The notes under the pieces are model-generated. The model made no database searches. It was not told where the DNA came from and saw only the letters and a program-made list of their open reading frames with translations. From Leisingera sp. S132 (GTDB lineage: Bacteria; Pseudomonadota; Alphaproteobacteria; Rhodobacterales; Rhodobacteraceae), in assembly GCF_025144465.1 (NCBI RefSeq), contig NZ_CP083553.1:1176001-1240000 (forward strand): a DNA stretch of 64,000 bases. Reading direction: 5' to 3'. Of this stretch, positions 9,014 to 19,289 are shown in pieces; the first letter of the stretch is position 1; every line of letters starts with the position of its first letter. A program made the position numbers and the translations under genes.

Positions 9014-9537
9014 TGACCGGACCCAACACGGCGGGCGTGGACAAGGAAGTCGTCACCCGGGCCATCAATGCCGAGCTTCAGGACAAGGGCTTCCTGCTCA
9101 CCTCGGCTGAGGATATCATCAACTGGGCCCGTACCGGCTCGCTTCACTGGATGACCTTTGGCCTGGCCTGCTGCGCAGTTGAGATGATGCACACCTCGAT
9201 GCCGCGCTATGACGCCGAACGCTTCGGCATCGCACCGCGCGCCTCGCCGCGCCAGTCGGACGTGATGATCGTCGCAGGCACCCTCACCAACAAGATGGCG
9301 CCGGCGCTGCGCAAGGTCTACGACCAGATGCCCGAGCCGCGTTATGTGATCTCGATGGGCTCCTGCGCCAACGGCGGCGGCTATTACCACTACAGCTATT
9401 CCGTGGTGCGCGGCTGCGACCGGGTTGTGCCGGTTGACGTCTATGTGCCCGGCTGCCCGCCAACGGCAGAGGCGCTGCTCTATGGTCTGATGCAGTTGCA
9501 GCGCAAGATCCGCCGCACCGGCACCCTGGTGCGCTAA
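9004..9537 (+). CDS. nuoB: NADH-quinone oxidoreductase subunit B
   Basis: NuoB carries iron-sulfur cluster N2, the last electron carrier before quinone. In the 177-residue product the ligands are Cys56 and Cys57 in [11 protein letters not shown], Cys121 in [10 protein letters not shown] and Cys151 in VPGCPP, all present. I chose ATG 9004 because AGGGG lies 7 bases before it; a longer frame from 8983 has no ribosome site, and ATG 9013 (TGATG with the nuoA stop) is an alternative. The start lies within the end of nuoA, suggesting coupled translation. Confidence 0.95.
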   Translation: MAVMTGPNTAGVDKEVVTRAINAELQDKGFLLTSAEDIINWARTGSLHWMTFGLACCAVEMMHTSMPRYDAERFGIAPRASPRQSDVMIVAGTLTNKMAPALRKVYDQMPEPRYVISMGSCANGGGYYHYSYSVVRGCDRVVPVDVYVPGCPPTAEALLYGLMQLQRKIRRTGTLVR

Positions 9538-9554
9538 GGAGGGGCGGAGACAAC

Positions 9555-10160
9555 ATGACTGAAGCACTGAAAGAGCTGGGCGCCCAGATTGAAGCCAAAC
9601 GCCCCGATTGCGTGGTGGCCTGGGATGTTTCCTTTGATGAACTGAACATCGACGTCACACCCTCGAACATCGCCGGTCTGGTGGAGTTCCTGAAGCTGGA
9701 CGCCAACTGCAAGTTTTCGACCCTGGTGGACATCACCGCGGTGGACTACCCCGACCGCGCCAAGCGCTTTGACGTGGTCTACCACTTCCTGTCGATGTAC
9801 CGGAACCAGCGCATCCGCCTGCGCGCTGCCGTGCGCGAGGATGAGATGGTGCCCTCGATCATCAACGTGCATCCCTCGGCCAACTGGTTCGAGCGGGAAG
9901 TCTACGACATGTTTGGCATCCTGTTCTCCGGCCACCCGGACCTGCGCCGGATCCTGACCGACTATGGCTTCCGCGGCTATCCGCTGCGCAAGGACTTCCC
10001 GACCACCGGGTATACCGAGGTCCGCTATGACGAGGCGCAGAAGCGCGTGGTCTATGAGCCGGTGAAGCTGGTGCAGGAATACCGTCAGTTTGATTTCATG
10101 TCCCCGTGGGAAGGTGCCGAATACATCCTGCCCGGCGACGAGAAGGAGGGGGCGCAATGA
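9555..10160 (+). CDS. nuoC: NADH-quinone oxidoreductase subunit C
   Basis: NuoC is a soluble peripheral-arm subunit (30-kDa type) that helps form the quinone-binding connection with NuoD. The 201-residue product contains the signature [24 protein letters not shown] and the following [14 protein letters not shown]. It is separate from NuoD, unlike the NuoCD fusion of Escherichia coli. Its stop overlaps the nuoD start by ATGA. A GGAGG-type ribosome site precedes the ATG. Confidence 0.95.
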   Translation: MTEALKELGAQIEAKRPDCVVAWDVSFDELNIDVTPSNIAGLVEFLKLDANCKFSTLVDITAVDYPDRAKRFDVVYHFLSMYRNQRIRLRAAVREDEMVPSIINVHPSANWFEREVYDMFGILFSGHPDLRRILTDYGFRGYPLRKDFPTTGYTEVRYDEAQKRVVYEPVKLVQEYRQFDFMSPWEGAEYILPGDEKEGAQ

Positions 10161-11383
10161 TGGACGGCTCCAAATTTGACGACGGCAGCGTTGACGCGCT
10201 GAGCGGCGAGCAGAAGATCCGCAACTTCAACATCAACTTCGGCCCGCAGCACCCTGCGGCGCATGGGGTTCTGCGTCTGGTGCTTGAACTCGACGGCGAG
10301 ATTGTCGAGCGCTGCGACCCGCATATTGGCCTGCTGCACCGCGGCACCGAAAAGCTGATGGAAAGCCGCACCTACCTGCAGAACCTGCCGTATTTCGACC
10401 GCCTCGATTACGTGGCGCCGATGAACCAGGAACATGCCTGGTGCCTGGCCATCGAAAAGCTGACCGGCACCGAAGTGCCGCGCCGGGGCCAGCTGATCCG
10501 GGTGCTCTACTCGGAAATCGGCCGGGTGCTGAACCACCTCCTCAACGTCACCACGCAGGCGATGGACGTCGGCGCGCTGACCCCGCCGCTCTGGGGCTTT
10601 GAAGAGCGCGAAAAGCTGATGATCTTCTACGAGCGGGCCTGCGGCGCGCGCCTGCATGCGGCCTACTTCCGCCCCGGCGGTGTGCATCAGGACCTTCCGG
10701 ATGAACTGCTGGACGACATCGACCTCTGGGCGATGGAATTCCCCAAGGTGCTGGACGACATTGACGGCCTCTTGACTGAAAACCGCATTTTCAAGCAGCG
10801 CAACTGCGACATCGGTGTGGTGACCGAGAAGGACATCCAGGAATACGGCTTCTCCGGCGTCATGGTCCGCGGCTCCGGCCTTGCGTGGGACCTGCGCCGC
10901 GCGCAGCCCTATGAATGTTATGACGAATTCGAGTTCCAGGTGCCGATCGGCAAGAACGGCGACTGCTATGACCGCTACCTCTGCCGGATGGAAGAGATGC
11001 GCCAGTCGACCTCGATCATCCGCCAGGCGGTTGCCAAGCTTCGCGAAGCCACCGGCGACGTGATGGCCCGCGGCAAGCTGAGCCCGCCCAAGCGCGGCGA
11101 CATGAAGACCTCGATGGAAAGCCTGATCCACCATTTCAAGCTGTACACCGAAGGGTTCCACGTCCCGGCAGGCGAGGTTTATGCAGCAGTCGAGGCGCCC
11201 AAGGGCGAGTTCGGCGTCTATCTGGTGGCGGACGGGTCCAACAAGCCCTACCGCTCCAAGATCCGCGCGCCGGGCTTCCTGCATCTGCAGGCGATGGACC
11301 ACGTTGCCAAGGGCCACCAGCTGGCCGACGTCGCCGCCATCATCGGCACCATGGACGTCGTATTTGGAGAGATTGACCGCTAA
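10157..11383 (+). CDS. nuoD: NADH-quinone oxidoreductase subunit D
   Basis: NuoD (49-kDa type) forms the quinone pocket next to NuoB. The product is 408 residues from ATG 10157, which overlaps the nuoC stop (ATGA) and has GGAGGGGG upstream; an open extension to 10106 overlaps nuoC and is rejected. Family blocks include [15 protein letters not shown], the quinone-site [23 protein letters not shown] and the C-terminal [10 protein letters not shown]. The last base of its TAA is the first base of the nuoE ATG. Confidence 0.95.
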   Translation: MMDGSKFDDGSVDALSGEQKIRNFNINFGPQHPAAHGVLRLVLELDGEIVERCDPHIGLLHRGTEKLMESRTYLQNLPYFDRLDYVAPMNQEHAWCLAIEKLTGTEVPRRGQLIRVLYSEIGRVLNHLLNVTTQAMDVGALTPPLWGFEEREKLMIFYERACGARLHAAYFRPGGVHQDLPDELLDDIDLWAMEFPKVLDDIDGLLTENRIFKQRNCDIGVVTEKDIQEYGFSGVMVRGSGLAWDLRRAQPYECYDEFEFQVPIGKNGDCYDRYLCRMEEMRQSTSIIRQAVAKLREATGDVMARGKLSPPKRGDMKTSMESLIHHFKLYTEGFHVPAGEVYAAVEAPKGEFGVYLVADGSNKPYRSKIRAPGFLHLQAMDHVAKGHQLADVAAIIGTMDVVFGEIDR

Positions 11384-12570
11384 TGCTTCGCCGTCTGCAT
11401 TCCGAACAACCCGACAGCTTTGCCTTCACCCCGGCCAACCAGGCCTGGGCTGAGGCGCAGATCACCAAGTATCCTGAGGGCCGTCAGGCCTCTGCGGTCA
11501 TTCCGCTTTTGTGGCGTGCGCAGGAACAGGAAGGCTGGGTTACCAAACCCGCGATCGAAGCCGTCGCCGATATGCTCGGCATGGCCTATATCCGGGTGCT
11601 GGAGGTTGCCTCCTTCTACTTCATGTTCCAGCTGCAGCCGACCGGTTCCATCGCCAATATCCAGATCTGCGGCACCACGTCCTGCATGATCTGCGGCGCC
11701 GAGGATCTGGTGGCGGTCTGCAAGGAAAAGATTGCCGAGAAGCCGCACACCCTTTCGGCAGATGGCAAGTTCACCTGGGAAGAGGTCGAGTGCCTGGGGG
11801 CCTGCACCAACGCCCCCATGGCGCAGATCGGCAAGGACTATTATGAAGACTTGACCGTCGAGAGCTTCACCAAGCTGCTGGACGATCTGGCGGCTGGCAA
11901 GGTTGTGGCACCAGGGCCGCAAAACGGGCGTTATGCAGCTGAGCCGAAATCGGGCCTCACCTCGCTGACCGAGTTTGACAGCGGCAAGACCCAATACAAC
12001 GCGAGCGCGCAGCTGGCGATGGACATCAAGGACGGCGTCAAGCGCATCCAGGGCGATGAAGTGCCGCTGCTGACGCCTTGGGTCGGCAAGGACGGTGTTG
12101 TGGCCGGCCGCGCCGCCGAAGGTCAGCCGCCGAAAGCGCCGGAAGCACCGAAGCCTGCCGTGAAGCAGGCAGAGGAAGCCGCCAAGGCAGCGCCGAAGAA
12201 ATCCGCCGCGGCAGAACCCGCTTCGCCGGAAGGGGCTGCGGCGAAACCCGCGGCAGACAGCCAGGCAGAAGAAAGCCAGCCCGAGGTCCTGAAAGAGGCC
12301 CGCGGCGGCCTGCCGGATGATCTGAAGCTCCTGAAGGGCGTCGGCCCCAAGCTGGAAGAAAAGCTGAACGAACTGGGTTTCTTCCACTTTGACCAGATCG
12401 CCGAATGGACCGGGGCCGAAGTCGCCTGGGTTGATGCGCGTCTCAAGTTCAAAGGCCGGATCGAACGGGACGGCTGGATCGAACAGGCCAAGCGCCTTTC
12501 GGTGGGTGACGAGACCGAGTTTGCGAAGCGTGCCAAAAAAGAGCACCTCTACGACGATAAAGAAGATTGA
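11383..12570 (+). CDS. nuoE: NADH-quinone oxidoreductase subunit E with long C-terminal extension
   Basis: NuoE holds the 2Fe-2S cluster N1a beside FMN. Residues 1-165 form the usual thioredoxin-like domain, with ligands Cys96, Cys101, Cys137 and Cys141. Ordinary NuoE proteins stop at about 170-240 residues; this one has 395. After the core comes a segment ending near residue 235, an Ala/Pro/Glu/Lys-rich linker (about 245-305) and a C-terminal domain starting [20 protein letters not shown]. That domain resembles a helix-hairpin-helix repeat. Similar extensions are known in alphaproteobacterial NuoE. The start overlaps the nuoD stop (TAATG). Confidence 0.93.
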   Translation: MLRRLHSEQPDSFAFTPANQAWAEAQITKYPEGRQASAVIPLLWRAQEQEGWVTKPAIEAVADMLGMAYIRVLEVASFYFMFQLQPTGSIANIQICGTTSCMICGAEDLVAVCKEKIAEKPHTLSADGKFTWEEVECLGACTNAPMAQIGKDYYEDLTVESFTKLLDDLAAGKVVAPGPQNGRYAAEPKSGLTSLTEFDSGKTQYNASAQLAMDIKDGVKRIQGDEVPLLTPWVGKDGVVAGRAAEGQPPKAPEAPKPAVKQAEEAAKAAPKKSAAAEPASPEGAAAKPAADSQAEESQPEVLKEARGGLPDDLKLLKGVGPKLEEKLNELGFFHFDQIAEWTGAEVAWVDARLKFKGRIERDGWIEQAKRLSVGDETEFAKRAKKEHLYDDKED

Positions 12571-12614
12571 TCGGAAGCGGCCCGTCTGGGCCGCCTTCGG
12601 GTGATAGGGAACAG

Positions 12615-12842
12615 ATGAGCAAGGAACAGGATCAGGCCATTGCAGCAAAAGGCCGGCATATCGCATTGGTGATTGCCGGGACCATTTCGCTGTGGATCGT
12701 GGTCTCGCTGTTCATCGGCCCCATGCTGGGTCTGCCGGGGCGCTATGCGCTCTTGTTCGACTTCGCCGCGCTGGCGGGCATGATCTATGCCCTGGTCAAC
12801 ATATTTCAACTCTGGCGCATGCGCCGGGACAGCCAAAGGTAG
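12615..12842 (+). CDS. Small two-helix membrane protein in nuo operon (DUF5337-like)
   Basis: The 75-residue product starts at ATG 12615 (MSKEQDQAIAAKGRHIAL), after a short gap from nuoE. It has two hydrophobic segments, about residues 16-38 and 44-64, and a basic tail (WRMRRDSQR). From memory it resembles the DUF5337 family of Rhodobacteraceae, which occurs next to nuoE and nuoF; this was not checked. Composition matches the nuo genes, so it looks native. It lies 6 bp before nuoF. Role unknown; a complex I assembly or accessory role is only suggested by position. Confidence 0.75.
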   Translation: MSKEQDQAIAAKGRHIALVIAGTISLWIVVSLFIGPMLGLPGRYALLFDFAALAGMIYALVNIFQLWRMRRDSQR

Positions 12843-12848
12843 GCACAC

Positions 12849-14147
12849 ATGCTGAAGGATCAGGACCGGATCTTTACCAACCTTTACGGAATGCACGACC
12901 GCAACCTGGCGGGCGCCAAGGCGCGCGGCCATTGGGACGGCACCGCTGGCATCATCGAAAAGGGCCGCGACTGGATCATTCAGACGATGAAGGATTCCGG
13001 TCTGCGCGGCCGTGGCGGCGCGGGCTTCCCGACCGGCCTCAAGTGGTCCTTCATGCCCAAGGAAAGCGACGGCCGCCCGGCGTATCTGGTCATCAACGCC
13101 GATGAATCCGAGCCCGGCACCTGCAAGGACCGGGAAATCATGCGCCACGATCCGCACACGCTGATCGAGGGCGCGCTGATCGCCTCCTTCGCGATGAACG
13201 CGCATACCTGCTACATCTACCTGCGCGGCGAATACATCCGCGAGCGCGAGGCGCTGCAGGCCGCGATCGACGAATGCTACGACAAGGGGCTGCTGGGCAA
13301 GAACGCCGCCGGTTCCGGCTGGGACTTCGACGTCTTCCTGCACCATGGGGCAGGGGCCTACATCTGCGGCGAAGAAACCGCGCTGATCGAGAGCCTGGAA
13401 GGCAAGAAGGGCATGCCCCGGATGAAGCCGCCGTTCCCGGCGGGCGCGGGCCTTTACGGCTGCCCGACCACCGTGAACAACGTGGAATCCATCGCGGTTG
13501 TGCCGACCATCCTGCGACGCGGCGCCGACTGGTTCGCGTCCTTCGGGCGCCAGAACAACGCGGGCACCAAGCTGTTTGCGATCTCCGGCCACGTCAACAA
13601 TCCCTGTGTGGTCGAAGAGGCGATGTCGATAGGTTTCGAGGAATTGATCGAAAAGCATTGCGGCGGCATCCGCGGCGGCTGGGATAATCTGCTGGCCGTG
13701 ATCCCCGGCGGCTCCTCTGTCCCCTGTGTGCGCGGCGAGAACATGCGTGACGCGATCATGGACTTCGACTACCTGCGTGGCGAGCTGGGCTCCGGCCTCG
13801 GCACTGCGGCGGTGATCGTGATGGACAAGCAGACCGACATCATCAAGGCGATCTGGCGACTGTCCAAGTTCTACAAGCACGAAAGCTGCGGCCAGTGCAC
13901 CCCCTGCCGCGAAGGCACCGGCTGGATGATGCGCGTCATGGACCGCCTGGTGAAGGGCGAGGCCGAGCTGGAAGAGATCGACATGCTGTGGGACGTGACC
14001 AAACAGGTCGAAGGCCACACCATCTGCGCCCTTGGCGACGCAGCTGCTTGGCCGATCCAGGGCCTGATCAAAAACTTCCGCGAAGAAATCGAGGACCGCA
14101 TCAAGGCCCAGAAAACCGGCCGTATGGGCGCGATGGCGGCGGAATGA
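12849..14147 (+). CDS. nuoF: NADH-quinone oxidoreductase subunit F
   Basis: NuoF binds NADH, FMN and 4Fe-4S cluster N3 and is the electron entry point of complex I. The 432-residue product has the FMN/NADH motif [13 protein letters not shown] from residue 54, [16 protein letters not shown], and the second nucleotide motif [19 protein letters not shown]. The cluster ligands are Cys347, Cys350, Cys353 (SCGQCTPC) and Cys393. Its stop overlaps the start of an AT-rich small gene (ATGA) instead of the next nuo gene. Confidence 0.96.
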   Translation: MLKDQDRIFTNLYGMHDRNLAGAKARGHWDGTAGIIEKGRDWIIQTMKDSGLRGRGGAGFPTGLKWSFMPKESDGRPAYLVINADESEPGTCKDREIMRHDPHTLIEGALIASFAMNAHTCYIYLRGEYIREREALQAAIDECYDKGLLGKNAAGSGWDFDVFLHHGAGAYICGEETALIESLEGKKGMPRMKPPFPAGAGLYGCPTTVNNVESIAVVPTILRRGADWFASFGRQNNAGTKLFAISGHVNNPCVVEEAMSIGFEELIEKHCGGIRGGWDNLLAVIPGGSSVPCVRGENMRDAIMDFDYLRGELGSGLGTAAVIVMDKQTDIIKAIWRLSKFYKHESCGQCTPCREGTGWMMRVMDRLVKGEAELEEIDMLWDVTKQVEGHTICALGDAAAWPIQGLIKNFREEIEDRIKAQKTGRMGAMAAE

Positions 14148-14542
14148 AGAAACTTGCGACGATACTCTTTCTGGCATGCGGGCCAGCTTCTGCAACGGAG
14201 CTGCCGTATCCGCCGTATGAGTTCTCGCTGTACTTGTCCTGGGGGCAGATCGCCGTTGATGTTGCAAAGCACTGTAAGACCTTAGCAATCGACAAAGAGC
14301 AGTATCGTGTCCTGGAAGAAGAAAATTTTCAGTTGCTAGAGCGGGAAGGCTTCTCGCGTGGCAATTGGCGAAATGAAATGGAGGAAGTCCCGGTTGGGAT
14401 CAGAGACCAAGTGAACTTCGAGTTCTATTTTGCCTATGGCATTCGCACTGGAACGCTTGAGAGCGAATGGTGCCATGCGGGGCGGCAAGCGATGAAAAAA
14501 AATAAGTATTTGGACCAGTTGTTGACTGAGCAATGGTGGTAA
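14144..14542 (+). CDS. Secreted AT-rich protein, diverged DUF5333-like paralogue
   Basis: The 132-residue product has a short signal peptide ([17 protein letters not shown]) and is presumably periplasmic. It contains two cysteines, Cys44 and Cys110. Without gaps, its region 40-125 lines up with the protein encoded at 15427-15831. Both have exactly 66 residues between the cysteines, a G-[FY]-S 25 residues after the first, CxxGR at the second, and a following K-N pair. The codons are markedly more AT-rich than nuoF or the downstream gene. The start overlaps the nuoF stop (ATGA) and the stop is 4 bp before the MAPEG gene. Function unknown. Confidence 0.75.
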   Translation: MKKLATILFLACGPASATELPYPPYEFSLYLSWGQIAVDVAKHCKTLAIDKEQYRVLEEENFQLLEREGFSRGNWRNEMEEVPVGIRDQVNFEFYFAYGIRTGTLESEWCHAGRQAMKKNKYLDQLLTEQWW

Positions 14543-14546
14543 CTTG

Positions 14547-14963
14547 ATGGAAGCCTTCGACGCATATTCCCACGCTCTGGCCGCGCTGGTGATCTTTACC
14601 CTGATCACCCTGGCGCTGTCGCCGTTTTCGGCGCTGGCCAAGCAGAAGGCGGGCCTCGCTCCGGGCGCCACGCCGCAAGAGGACTATGCGGAGAAGGCCT
14701 ACCGGCTGAACCGGGCGTATCTGAACGGCTGCGAGACTTTGCCGGCCTTCCTGACTGTGACACTGGTGGCAATTCTTGCGGGTGCGGCGCCGTTCTGGGT
14801 GAACCTGCTGGCGTCTATGGCGGTGGTGTCCCGTGTGTTCATGATTTTCATTCACCTGCAGGGCATCGGCAAACCGCACAGCGGTCCGCGCTCTGTTTTC
14901 TACGTTCTCGGCTGGGCCTGTATGGCGGGTCTGGCGATCCTGGCATTGGCGGCAGTATTTTGA
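14547..14963 (+). CDS. MAPEG-family membrane protein
   Basis: This 138-residue protein has four hydrophobic segments (about 9-28, 66-84, 87-103 and 118-137). Its AYRLNRAYLNGCETLPAFL loop resembles the RAxxNxxE-type pattern of MAPEG (membrane-associated eicosanoid and glutathione metabolism) proteins. Bacterial members are often of unknown substrate. ATG 14547 was chosen over an in-frame TTG three bases upstream. It sits between AT-rich and normal small genes of the nuo operon, and its stop overlaps the region just before the next start. A role in complex I is not established. Confidence 0.8.
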   Translation: MEAFDAYSHALAALVIFTLITLALSPFSALAKQKAGLAPGATPQEDYAEKAYRLNRAYLNGCETLPAFLTVTLVAILAGAAPFWVNLLASMAVVSRVFMIFIHLQGIGKPHSGPRSVFYVLGWACMAGLAILALAAVF

Positions 14964-14965
14964 GC

Positions 14966-15325
14966 ATGATGAAGACATACCGGATGGCCGTTCCGGCGGC
15001 CTGCCTGGCGGCTCTGGCGCTGGTTTCGGCCTGCGGCACCTCCACGACCAACAAGAACCGCGAGCTGTACGACGGCGTGGCGTTCAAGGCGAAGGCCAAG
15101 CCCATCGACAAGAAGACAAACCCCGCGGTGTTCCAGATCGACATCAAAGGCGTTGAGCGCTCGGTCAAGGGCGCGCGGGAAGCGGCGGCCCATGGCGGCA
15201 CCACCTACTGCGTGACCACCTACGGGTCCTCAAAGATCAACTGGGCCAACGACCCGCGTGACGAGGAGACCCCGCTGACCATCACTGATGGCCGCGCTGT
15301 GTTCCAGGGGACCTGCACCCCGTGA
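14966..15325 (+). CDS. Putative lipoprotein in nuo operon
   Basis: The 119-residue product has a signal peptide ending in the lipobox LVSAC (Cys about residue 23), so it is likely lipid-anchored. The mature part contains ELYDGVAF, a VFQIDIKG strand, AAAHGGTTYCVTTYG and a terminal GTC. The small lipoprotein at 17856 shows the same order of elements (Y-x-G-V, an aliphatic strand ending in G, a Y-x-x-YG-like stretch, a late Cys), a weak hint of kinship. ATG 14966 or 14969 could be the start. It follows the MAPEG stop by 2 bp. I do not recognise a named family. Confidence 0.7.
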   Translation: MMKTYRMAVPAACLAALALVSACGTSTTNKNRELYDGVAFKAKAKPIDKKTNPAVFQIDIKGVERSVKGAREAAAHGGTTYCVTTYGSSKINWANDPRDEETPLTITDGRAVFQGTCTP

Positions 15326-15360
15326 GCGGATTTCCGGCATATCAGGGCCTTACGGTCCGG

Positions 15361-15377
15361 CTGCTATTGCATAGCAG
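15361..15377. other. Small perfect inverted repeat in 100-bp gap
   Basis: CTGCTAT (15361-15367) and ATAGCAG (15371-15377) form a 7-bp dyad around TGC. It lies in the only sizeable gap (about 100 bp) inside the front half of the nuo operon, about 50 bp before the next ATG. No T-run follows, so it is not a terminator; it could be an operator or an mRNA processing hairpin. Confidence 0.4.
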
Positions 15378-15426
15378 AAGCGCGCGCCTGCGCATGGGGG
15401 CTTCGAAACTGAAGGAGACCCATGCC

Positions 15427-15831
15427 ATGCGTGCCCTGATTGCCGCTGTTCTGTCCACTGTTGTTGCCTTGCCAGCCGCAGCGCTGGCGAAACCGTCGCT
15501 GCGTGATGTGCAGGAAATCGAAGACCCGCTGTTTGCCGTTGCGGTGGCCAAGGAAGTCTCGGACTACTGCGACGACATCTCTCCGCGTTACCTGAAAGGG
15601 CTGGGCGAGTTGCGCCGGCTCAAAGCGCGGGCCAACGCGCTGGGATACTCGGACGCGGAAATCCGCAGCTACATCGAATCTGATGCTGAAAAGGCCCGGA
15701 TGCGCGCCAAGGGAGAACAGCTCCTGGCGCAGAACGGCGTCGACTACGGCGAACCCGAAACATTCTGCGCCTATGGCCGCGCAGAGATTGAGAAAAACAG
15801 CGCGATCGGCGTGTTACTGAGGGCGAAATAG
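15427..15831 (+). CDS. Secreted DUF5333-like protein in nuo operon
   Basis: The 134-residue product has a signal peptide (MRALIAAVLSTVVALPAAALA) followed by KPSLRDVQEIEDPLFAVAVAKEVSDYC. It carries two cysteines (Cys48 and Cys114), GYSDAEIRSYIE, and ends with FCAYGRAEIEKNSAIGVLL. From memory this is the DUF5333 family of Rhodobacteraceae. The start ATG 15427 follows GAAGGAGA; the longer frame from 15322 would destroy the signal peptide. nuoG begins 3 bp after the stop. The AT-rich gene at 14144 encodes an apparent paralogue with identical cysteine spacing. Function unknown; a disulfide is plausible. Confidence 0.8.
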   Translation: MRALIAAVLSTVVALPAAALAKPSLRDVQEIEDPLFAVAVAKEVSDYCDDISPRYLKGLGELRRLKARANALGYSDAEIRSYIESDAEKARMRAKGEQLLAQNGVDYGEPETFCAYGRAEIEKNSAIGVLLRAK

Positions 15832-15834
15832 ACC

Positions 15835-17859
15835 ATGTCTGACCTCCGCAAGATCAACATTGACGGAACCGAGATCGAGGTGGATGGGGCAATGACCCTG
15901 ATCCAGGCCTGTGAGGAGGCCGGCGTCGAGATCCCGCGCTTCTGCTACCATGAGCGCCTGTCGATTGCCGGCAATTGCCGCATGTGCCTGGTTGAGGTCG
16001 TCGGCGGCCCGCCCAAGCCCGCCGCCTCCTGTGCGATGCAGGTCCGCGATCTGCGCCCCGGGCCCGAAGGCCAGGCGCCGCAGGTGAAGACGAACTCGCC
16101 GATGGTCAAGAAGGCCCGCGAAGGCGTGATGGAGTTCATGCTGATCAACCACCCGCTGGACTGCCCGATCTGCGACCAGGGCGGCGAATGCGACCTGCAG
16201 GACCAGGCGATGGCCTATGGCCTGTCGGGCAGCCGCTTCAAGGAAGCCAAGCGCGCGGTGGATGATCTGGACCTCGGTCCGCTGGTTTCCACCACCATGA
16301 CCCGCTGCATCTCCTGCACCCGCTGCGTGCGCTTCACCACTGAGGTCGCCGGCATCACCCAGATGGGTCAGACCGGGCGCGGCGAGGATGCGGAGATCAC
16401 CTCCTATCTGAACCAGACACTGCAATCGAACCTGCAGGGCAACATCATCGACCTGTGCCCGGTGGGCGCGCTCACGTCGAAACCCTATGCCTTCACCGCC
16501 CGTCCGTGGGAGCTGACCAAGACCGAAACCATCGACGTGATGGACGCGCTGGGGTCGAACATCCGCGTGGATACCAAGGGCCGCGAAGTGATGCGCATCC
16601 TGCCGCGCAACCACGACGGCGTGAACGAGGAATGGATCAGCGACAAGACCCGCTTTGTATGGGACGGGCTGCGCCGGCAGCGTCTTGACCGCCCCTATGT
16701 GCGCGTCGATGGCAAGCTGAAGCCCGCGACCTGGGCAGAGGCGCTGTCTGCTGCCGCAACCGCCATGAAGGGCAAGAAGATTGCGGGTCTCATTGGCGAT
16801 TTGGCCCCGGTTGAGGCAGCCTTTGCTCTGAAACAGCTGGTTGAAGGTCTGGGCGGCAAGGTTGAATGCCGTACAGACAACGCGCGCCTGCCGATCGGCA
16901 ACCGGGCGGGCTATGCCGGCACCGCGACCATCGAAGACGTCGATGACGCACAGATGATCCTGCTGATCGGCACCAACCCGCGCGACGAGGCGCCGGTGCT
17001 GAACGCCCGCATCCGCAAGGCCTGGGCCAAGGGCGCCGAAGTAGCGCTGATCGGACCGGCGGCGGATCTGACCTATGAATACTACCATGCCGGCACCGGC
17101 CGCGACGCGCTCAGCGATATGATCGCCAAAGGCGTCTCGGAAGAAACCCGCGACAACAAGAAGACCTTGATCATCGTGGGGCAGGGCGCCCTGCGCGAGG
17201 CTGATAGCCTGGCGGTCCTGGCGGCTGCGCAGAAGATGGCGGAGCTGTCCGGCTCCAAGCTGATGGTGCTGCATACCGCCGCCTCCCGCGTGGGCGCGAT
17301 GGACATCGGCGCTGTGACCGAAGGCGGCATGGCCGCCGCCATTGACGGGGCTGACGTGATTTACAACCTCGGTGCCGATGAGGTGGAAATCGACGCAGGC
17401 GCCTTTGTGATCTACCAGGGCAGCCACGGCGACCGCGGCGCGCACCGCGCCGATGTGATCCTGCCGGGCGCTGCCTATACCGAGGAAAACGGCCTGTTCG
17501 TGAACACCGAAGGCCGGCCGCAGCTGGCGATGCGCGCAGCCTTTGCGCCGGGTGAGGCCAAGGAAAACTGGGCGATCCTGCGCGCGCTGAGCGCGGAGGC
17601 GGATGCCAAGCTGGGCTATGACTCGCTGGCCCAGCTGCGCCAGGCGCTGGTCGCTGAGGTGCCGCATCTGGCAAAGATCGACGAAGTGGCCGAGAAGGAC
17701 GGCGAGGCGCTGGAGCAGGACAAGCTTGGCAACGCGGACTTCCTGCCCGCAATCAAGGATTTCTACCTGACCAACCCGATTGCCCGCGCGTCCCAGCTGA
17801 TGGCGGAACTGTCGGCAGGTGTGAAAGCCCGCGGAAACGAGGCAATGGCCGCCGAATGA
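15835..17859 (+). CDS. nuoG: NADH-quinone oxidoreductase subunit G
   Basis: NuoG is the largest peripheral-arm subunit, carrying several iron-sulfur clusters. In the 674-residue product the 2Fe-2S ligands are Cys37, Cys48, Cys51 and Cys66. The His-ligated cluster N5 uses His106, Cys110, Cys113 and Cys119 ([14 protein letters not shown]). The N4 ligands are Cys158, Cys161, Cys164 and Cys208. The extra N7 cluster motif of Escherichia coli is not evident. A molybdopterin-oxidoreductase-like domain with no cofactor makes up the rest. The stop overlaps the next small gene by ATGA. Confidence 0.96.
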   Translation: MSDLRKINIDGTEIEVDGAMTLIQACEEAGVEIPRFCYHERLSIAGNCRMCLVEVVGGPPKPAASCAMQVRDLRPGPEGQAPQVKTNSPMVKKAREGVMEFMLINHPLDCPICDQGGECDLQDQAMAYGLSGSRFKEAKRAVDDLDLGPLVSTTMTRCISCTRCVRFTTEVAGITQMGQTGRGEDAEITSYLNQTLQSNLQGNIIDLCPVGALTSKPYAFTARPWELTKTETIDVMDALGSNIRVDTKGREVMRILPRNHDGVNEEWISDKTRFVWDGLRRQRLDRPYVRVDGKLKPATWAEALSAAATAMKGKKIAGLIGDLAPVEAAFALKQLVEGLGGKVECRTDNARLPIGNRAGYAGTATIEDVDDAQMILLIGTNPRDEAPVLNARIRKAWAKGAEVALIGPAADLTYEYYHAGTGRDALSDMIAKGVSEETRDNKKTLIIVGQGALREADSLAVLAAAQKMAELSGSKLMVLHTAASRVGAMDIGAVTEGGMAAAIDGADVIYNLGADEVEIDAGAFVIYQGSHGDRGAHRADVILPGAAYTEENGLFVNTEGRPQLAMRAAFAPGEAKENWAILRALSAEADAKLGYDSLAQLRQALVAEVPHLAKIDEVAEKDGEALEQDKLGNADFLPAIKDFYLTNPIARASQLMAELSAGVKARGNEAMAAE

Positions 17860-18242
17860 TCCGCTTTGCCCTCATAACGCCCTTCCTGCTGGCCGCCTGC
17901 GCAATGGCGCCCGGCACCGGAGGCGAGCGGCCCGCTCCGGTTTACGAAGGGGTGGAAACCAGCCTGCTGGAGGGCGATCTGGTGCAATTTCACGTCTCCA
18001 TGCGAGGGGCTGCCGCACCGGAAGACGTTGAGAACTATGCGGAATGCGCCGCCGCGCAATACGCGCTGATCCGGGGCTACGGATTTGCGCGACATGTGCG
18101 CACAACTTTGACACAGGCTGGGGGCAAATCTTCCGCGGATGCGGTCTATCTGATTTCGCCCTCTCTGCCGCGCGGGCTGCGCACCATCGACGCCAATGTC
18201 GCGGTTGCGGATTGCACGGCAAACGGAATACCCACGGTGTGA
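17856..18242 (+). CDS. Putative lipoprotein between nuoG and nuoH
   Basis: The 128-residue product has a short signal ending in the lipobox LLAAC (Cys about residue 15), so it is probably an outer- or inner-membrane lipoprotein. Visible elements are [42 protein letters not shown] and DANVAVADC near the end. The start overlaps the nuoG stop (ATGA), and nuoH starts 6 bp after the stop, so it is part of the operon. I recall similar unnamed genes in this position in other Rhodobacteraceae but cannot name a family. It may be related to the lipoprotein at 14966. Confidence 0.72.
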   Translation: MIRFALITPFLLAACAMAPGTGGERPAPVYEGVETSLLEGDLVQFHVSMRGAAAPEDVENYAECAAAQYALIRGYGFARHVRTTLTQAGGKSSADAVYLISPSLPRGLRTIDANVAVADCTANGIPTV

Positions 18243-18248
18243 GGACCT

Positions 18249-19286
18249 ATGGCTGATTTCTTTAACACTCCAGGCGGCATCGCTGTTCTGATCCTGGCGC
18301 AAGTGCTTGCAGTTGTTGCCTTTGTGATGATCTCGCTCCTGTTCCTCGTCTACGGGGACCGCAAGATCTGGGCTGCGGTCCAGATGCGCCGGGGCCCGAA
18401 CGTGGTGGGCGTCTACGGCTTGCTGCAATCGGTGGCCGACGCGCTGAAATACGTGGTCAAGGAAGTGGTGATCCCGGCCGGTGCCGACCGAACCGTCTTT
18501 ATCCTGGCGCCGATGACCTCCTTCGTGCTGGCGATGATCGCCTGGGCGGTGATCCCCTTCAATGACGGCTGGGTGCTCTCGGACATCAACGTCGCCATCC
18601 TCTATGTCTTCGCGGTCTCATCTCTGGAGGTCTACGGCGTGATCATGGGCGGCTGGGCGTCGAACTCGAAATATCCGTTCCTGGGCAGCTTGCGCTCCGC
18701 GGCACAGATGATCTCCTACGAGGTCTCCATCGGCCTCATCATCATCGGCGTGATCATCTCCACCGGTTCGATGAACTTCGGTGACATCGTTCGCGCGCAG
18801 GACGGCGATCTGGGACTGTTGAACTGGTACTGGATCCCGCATTTCCCGATGGTCTTCCTGTTCTTCATCTCGGCGCTGGCGGAAACCAACCGGCCGCCGT
18901 TCGACCTGCCGGAAGCGGAATCGGAACTGGTGGCGGGCTACCAGGTTGAATATTCGGCAACGCCGTTCCTCTTGTTCATGGCCGGGGAATACATCGCAAT
19001 CTTCCTGATGTGCGCGCTGACAACCCTGCTGTTCTTCGGCGGCTGGCTGTCACCGATCCCGGGCCTGCCTGATGGCGTCCTGTGGATGGTTGCCAAGATG
19101 GCGTTCTTCTTCTTCCTCTTCGCAATGGTGAAGGCGATCACCCCGCGCTACCGCTACGACCAGCTGATGCGCCTGGGCTGGAAAGTGTTCCTGCCGTTCT
19201 CGCTGGCCTGGGTGGTTTTCGTGTCCTTTGCTGCAAAATTTGACTGGTTCTGGGGCATCTTCGCCCGCTGGACCGTGGGAGGCTAA
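18249..19286 (+). CDS. nuoH: NADH-quinone oxidoreductase subunit H
   Basis: NuoH is the membrane subunit that joins the peripheral arm and shapes the quinone entrance. The 345-residue product has about eight transmembrane segments and the family blocks [37 protein letters not shown] and the highly conserved cytoplasmic loop [26 protein letters not shown]. Glutamates of the E-channel are included in that loop. nuoI follows 3 bp downstream. Confidence 0.96.
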   Translation: MADFFNTPGGIAVLILAQVLAVVAFVMISLLFLVYGDRKIWAAVQMRRGPNVVGVYGLLQSVADALKYVVKEVVIPAGADRTVFILAPMTSFVLAMIAWAVIPFNDGWVLSDINVAILYVFAVSSLEVYGVIMGGWASNSKYPFLGSLRSAAQMISYEVSIGLIIIGVIISTGSMNFGDIVRAQDGDLGLLNWYWIPHFPMVFLFFISALAETNRPPFDLPEAESELVAGYQVEYSATPFLLFMAGEYIAIFLMCALTTLLFFGGWLSPIPGLPDGVLWMVAKMAFFFFLFAMVKAITPRYRYDQLMRLGWKVFLPFSLAWVVFVSFAAKFDWFWGIFARWTVGG

Positions 19287-19289
19287 CTG

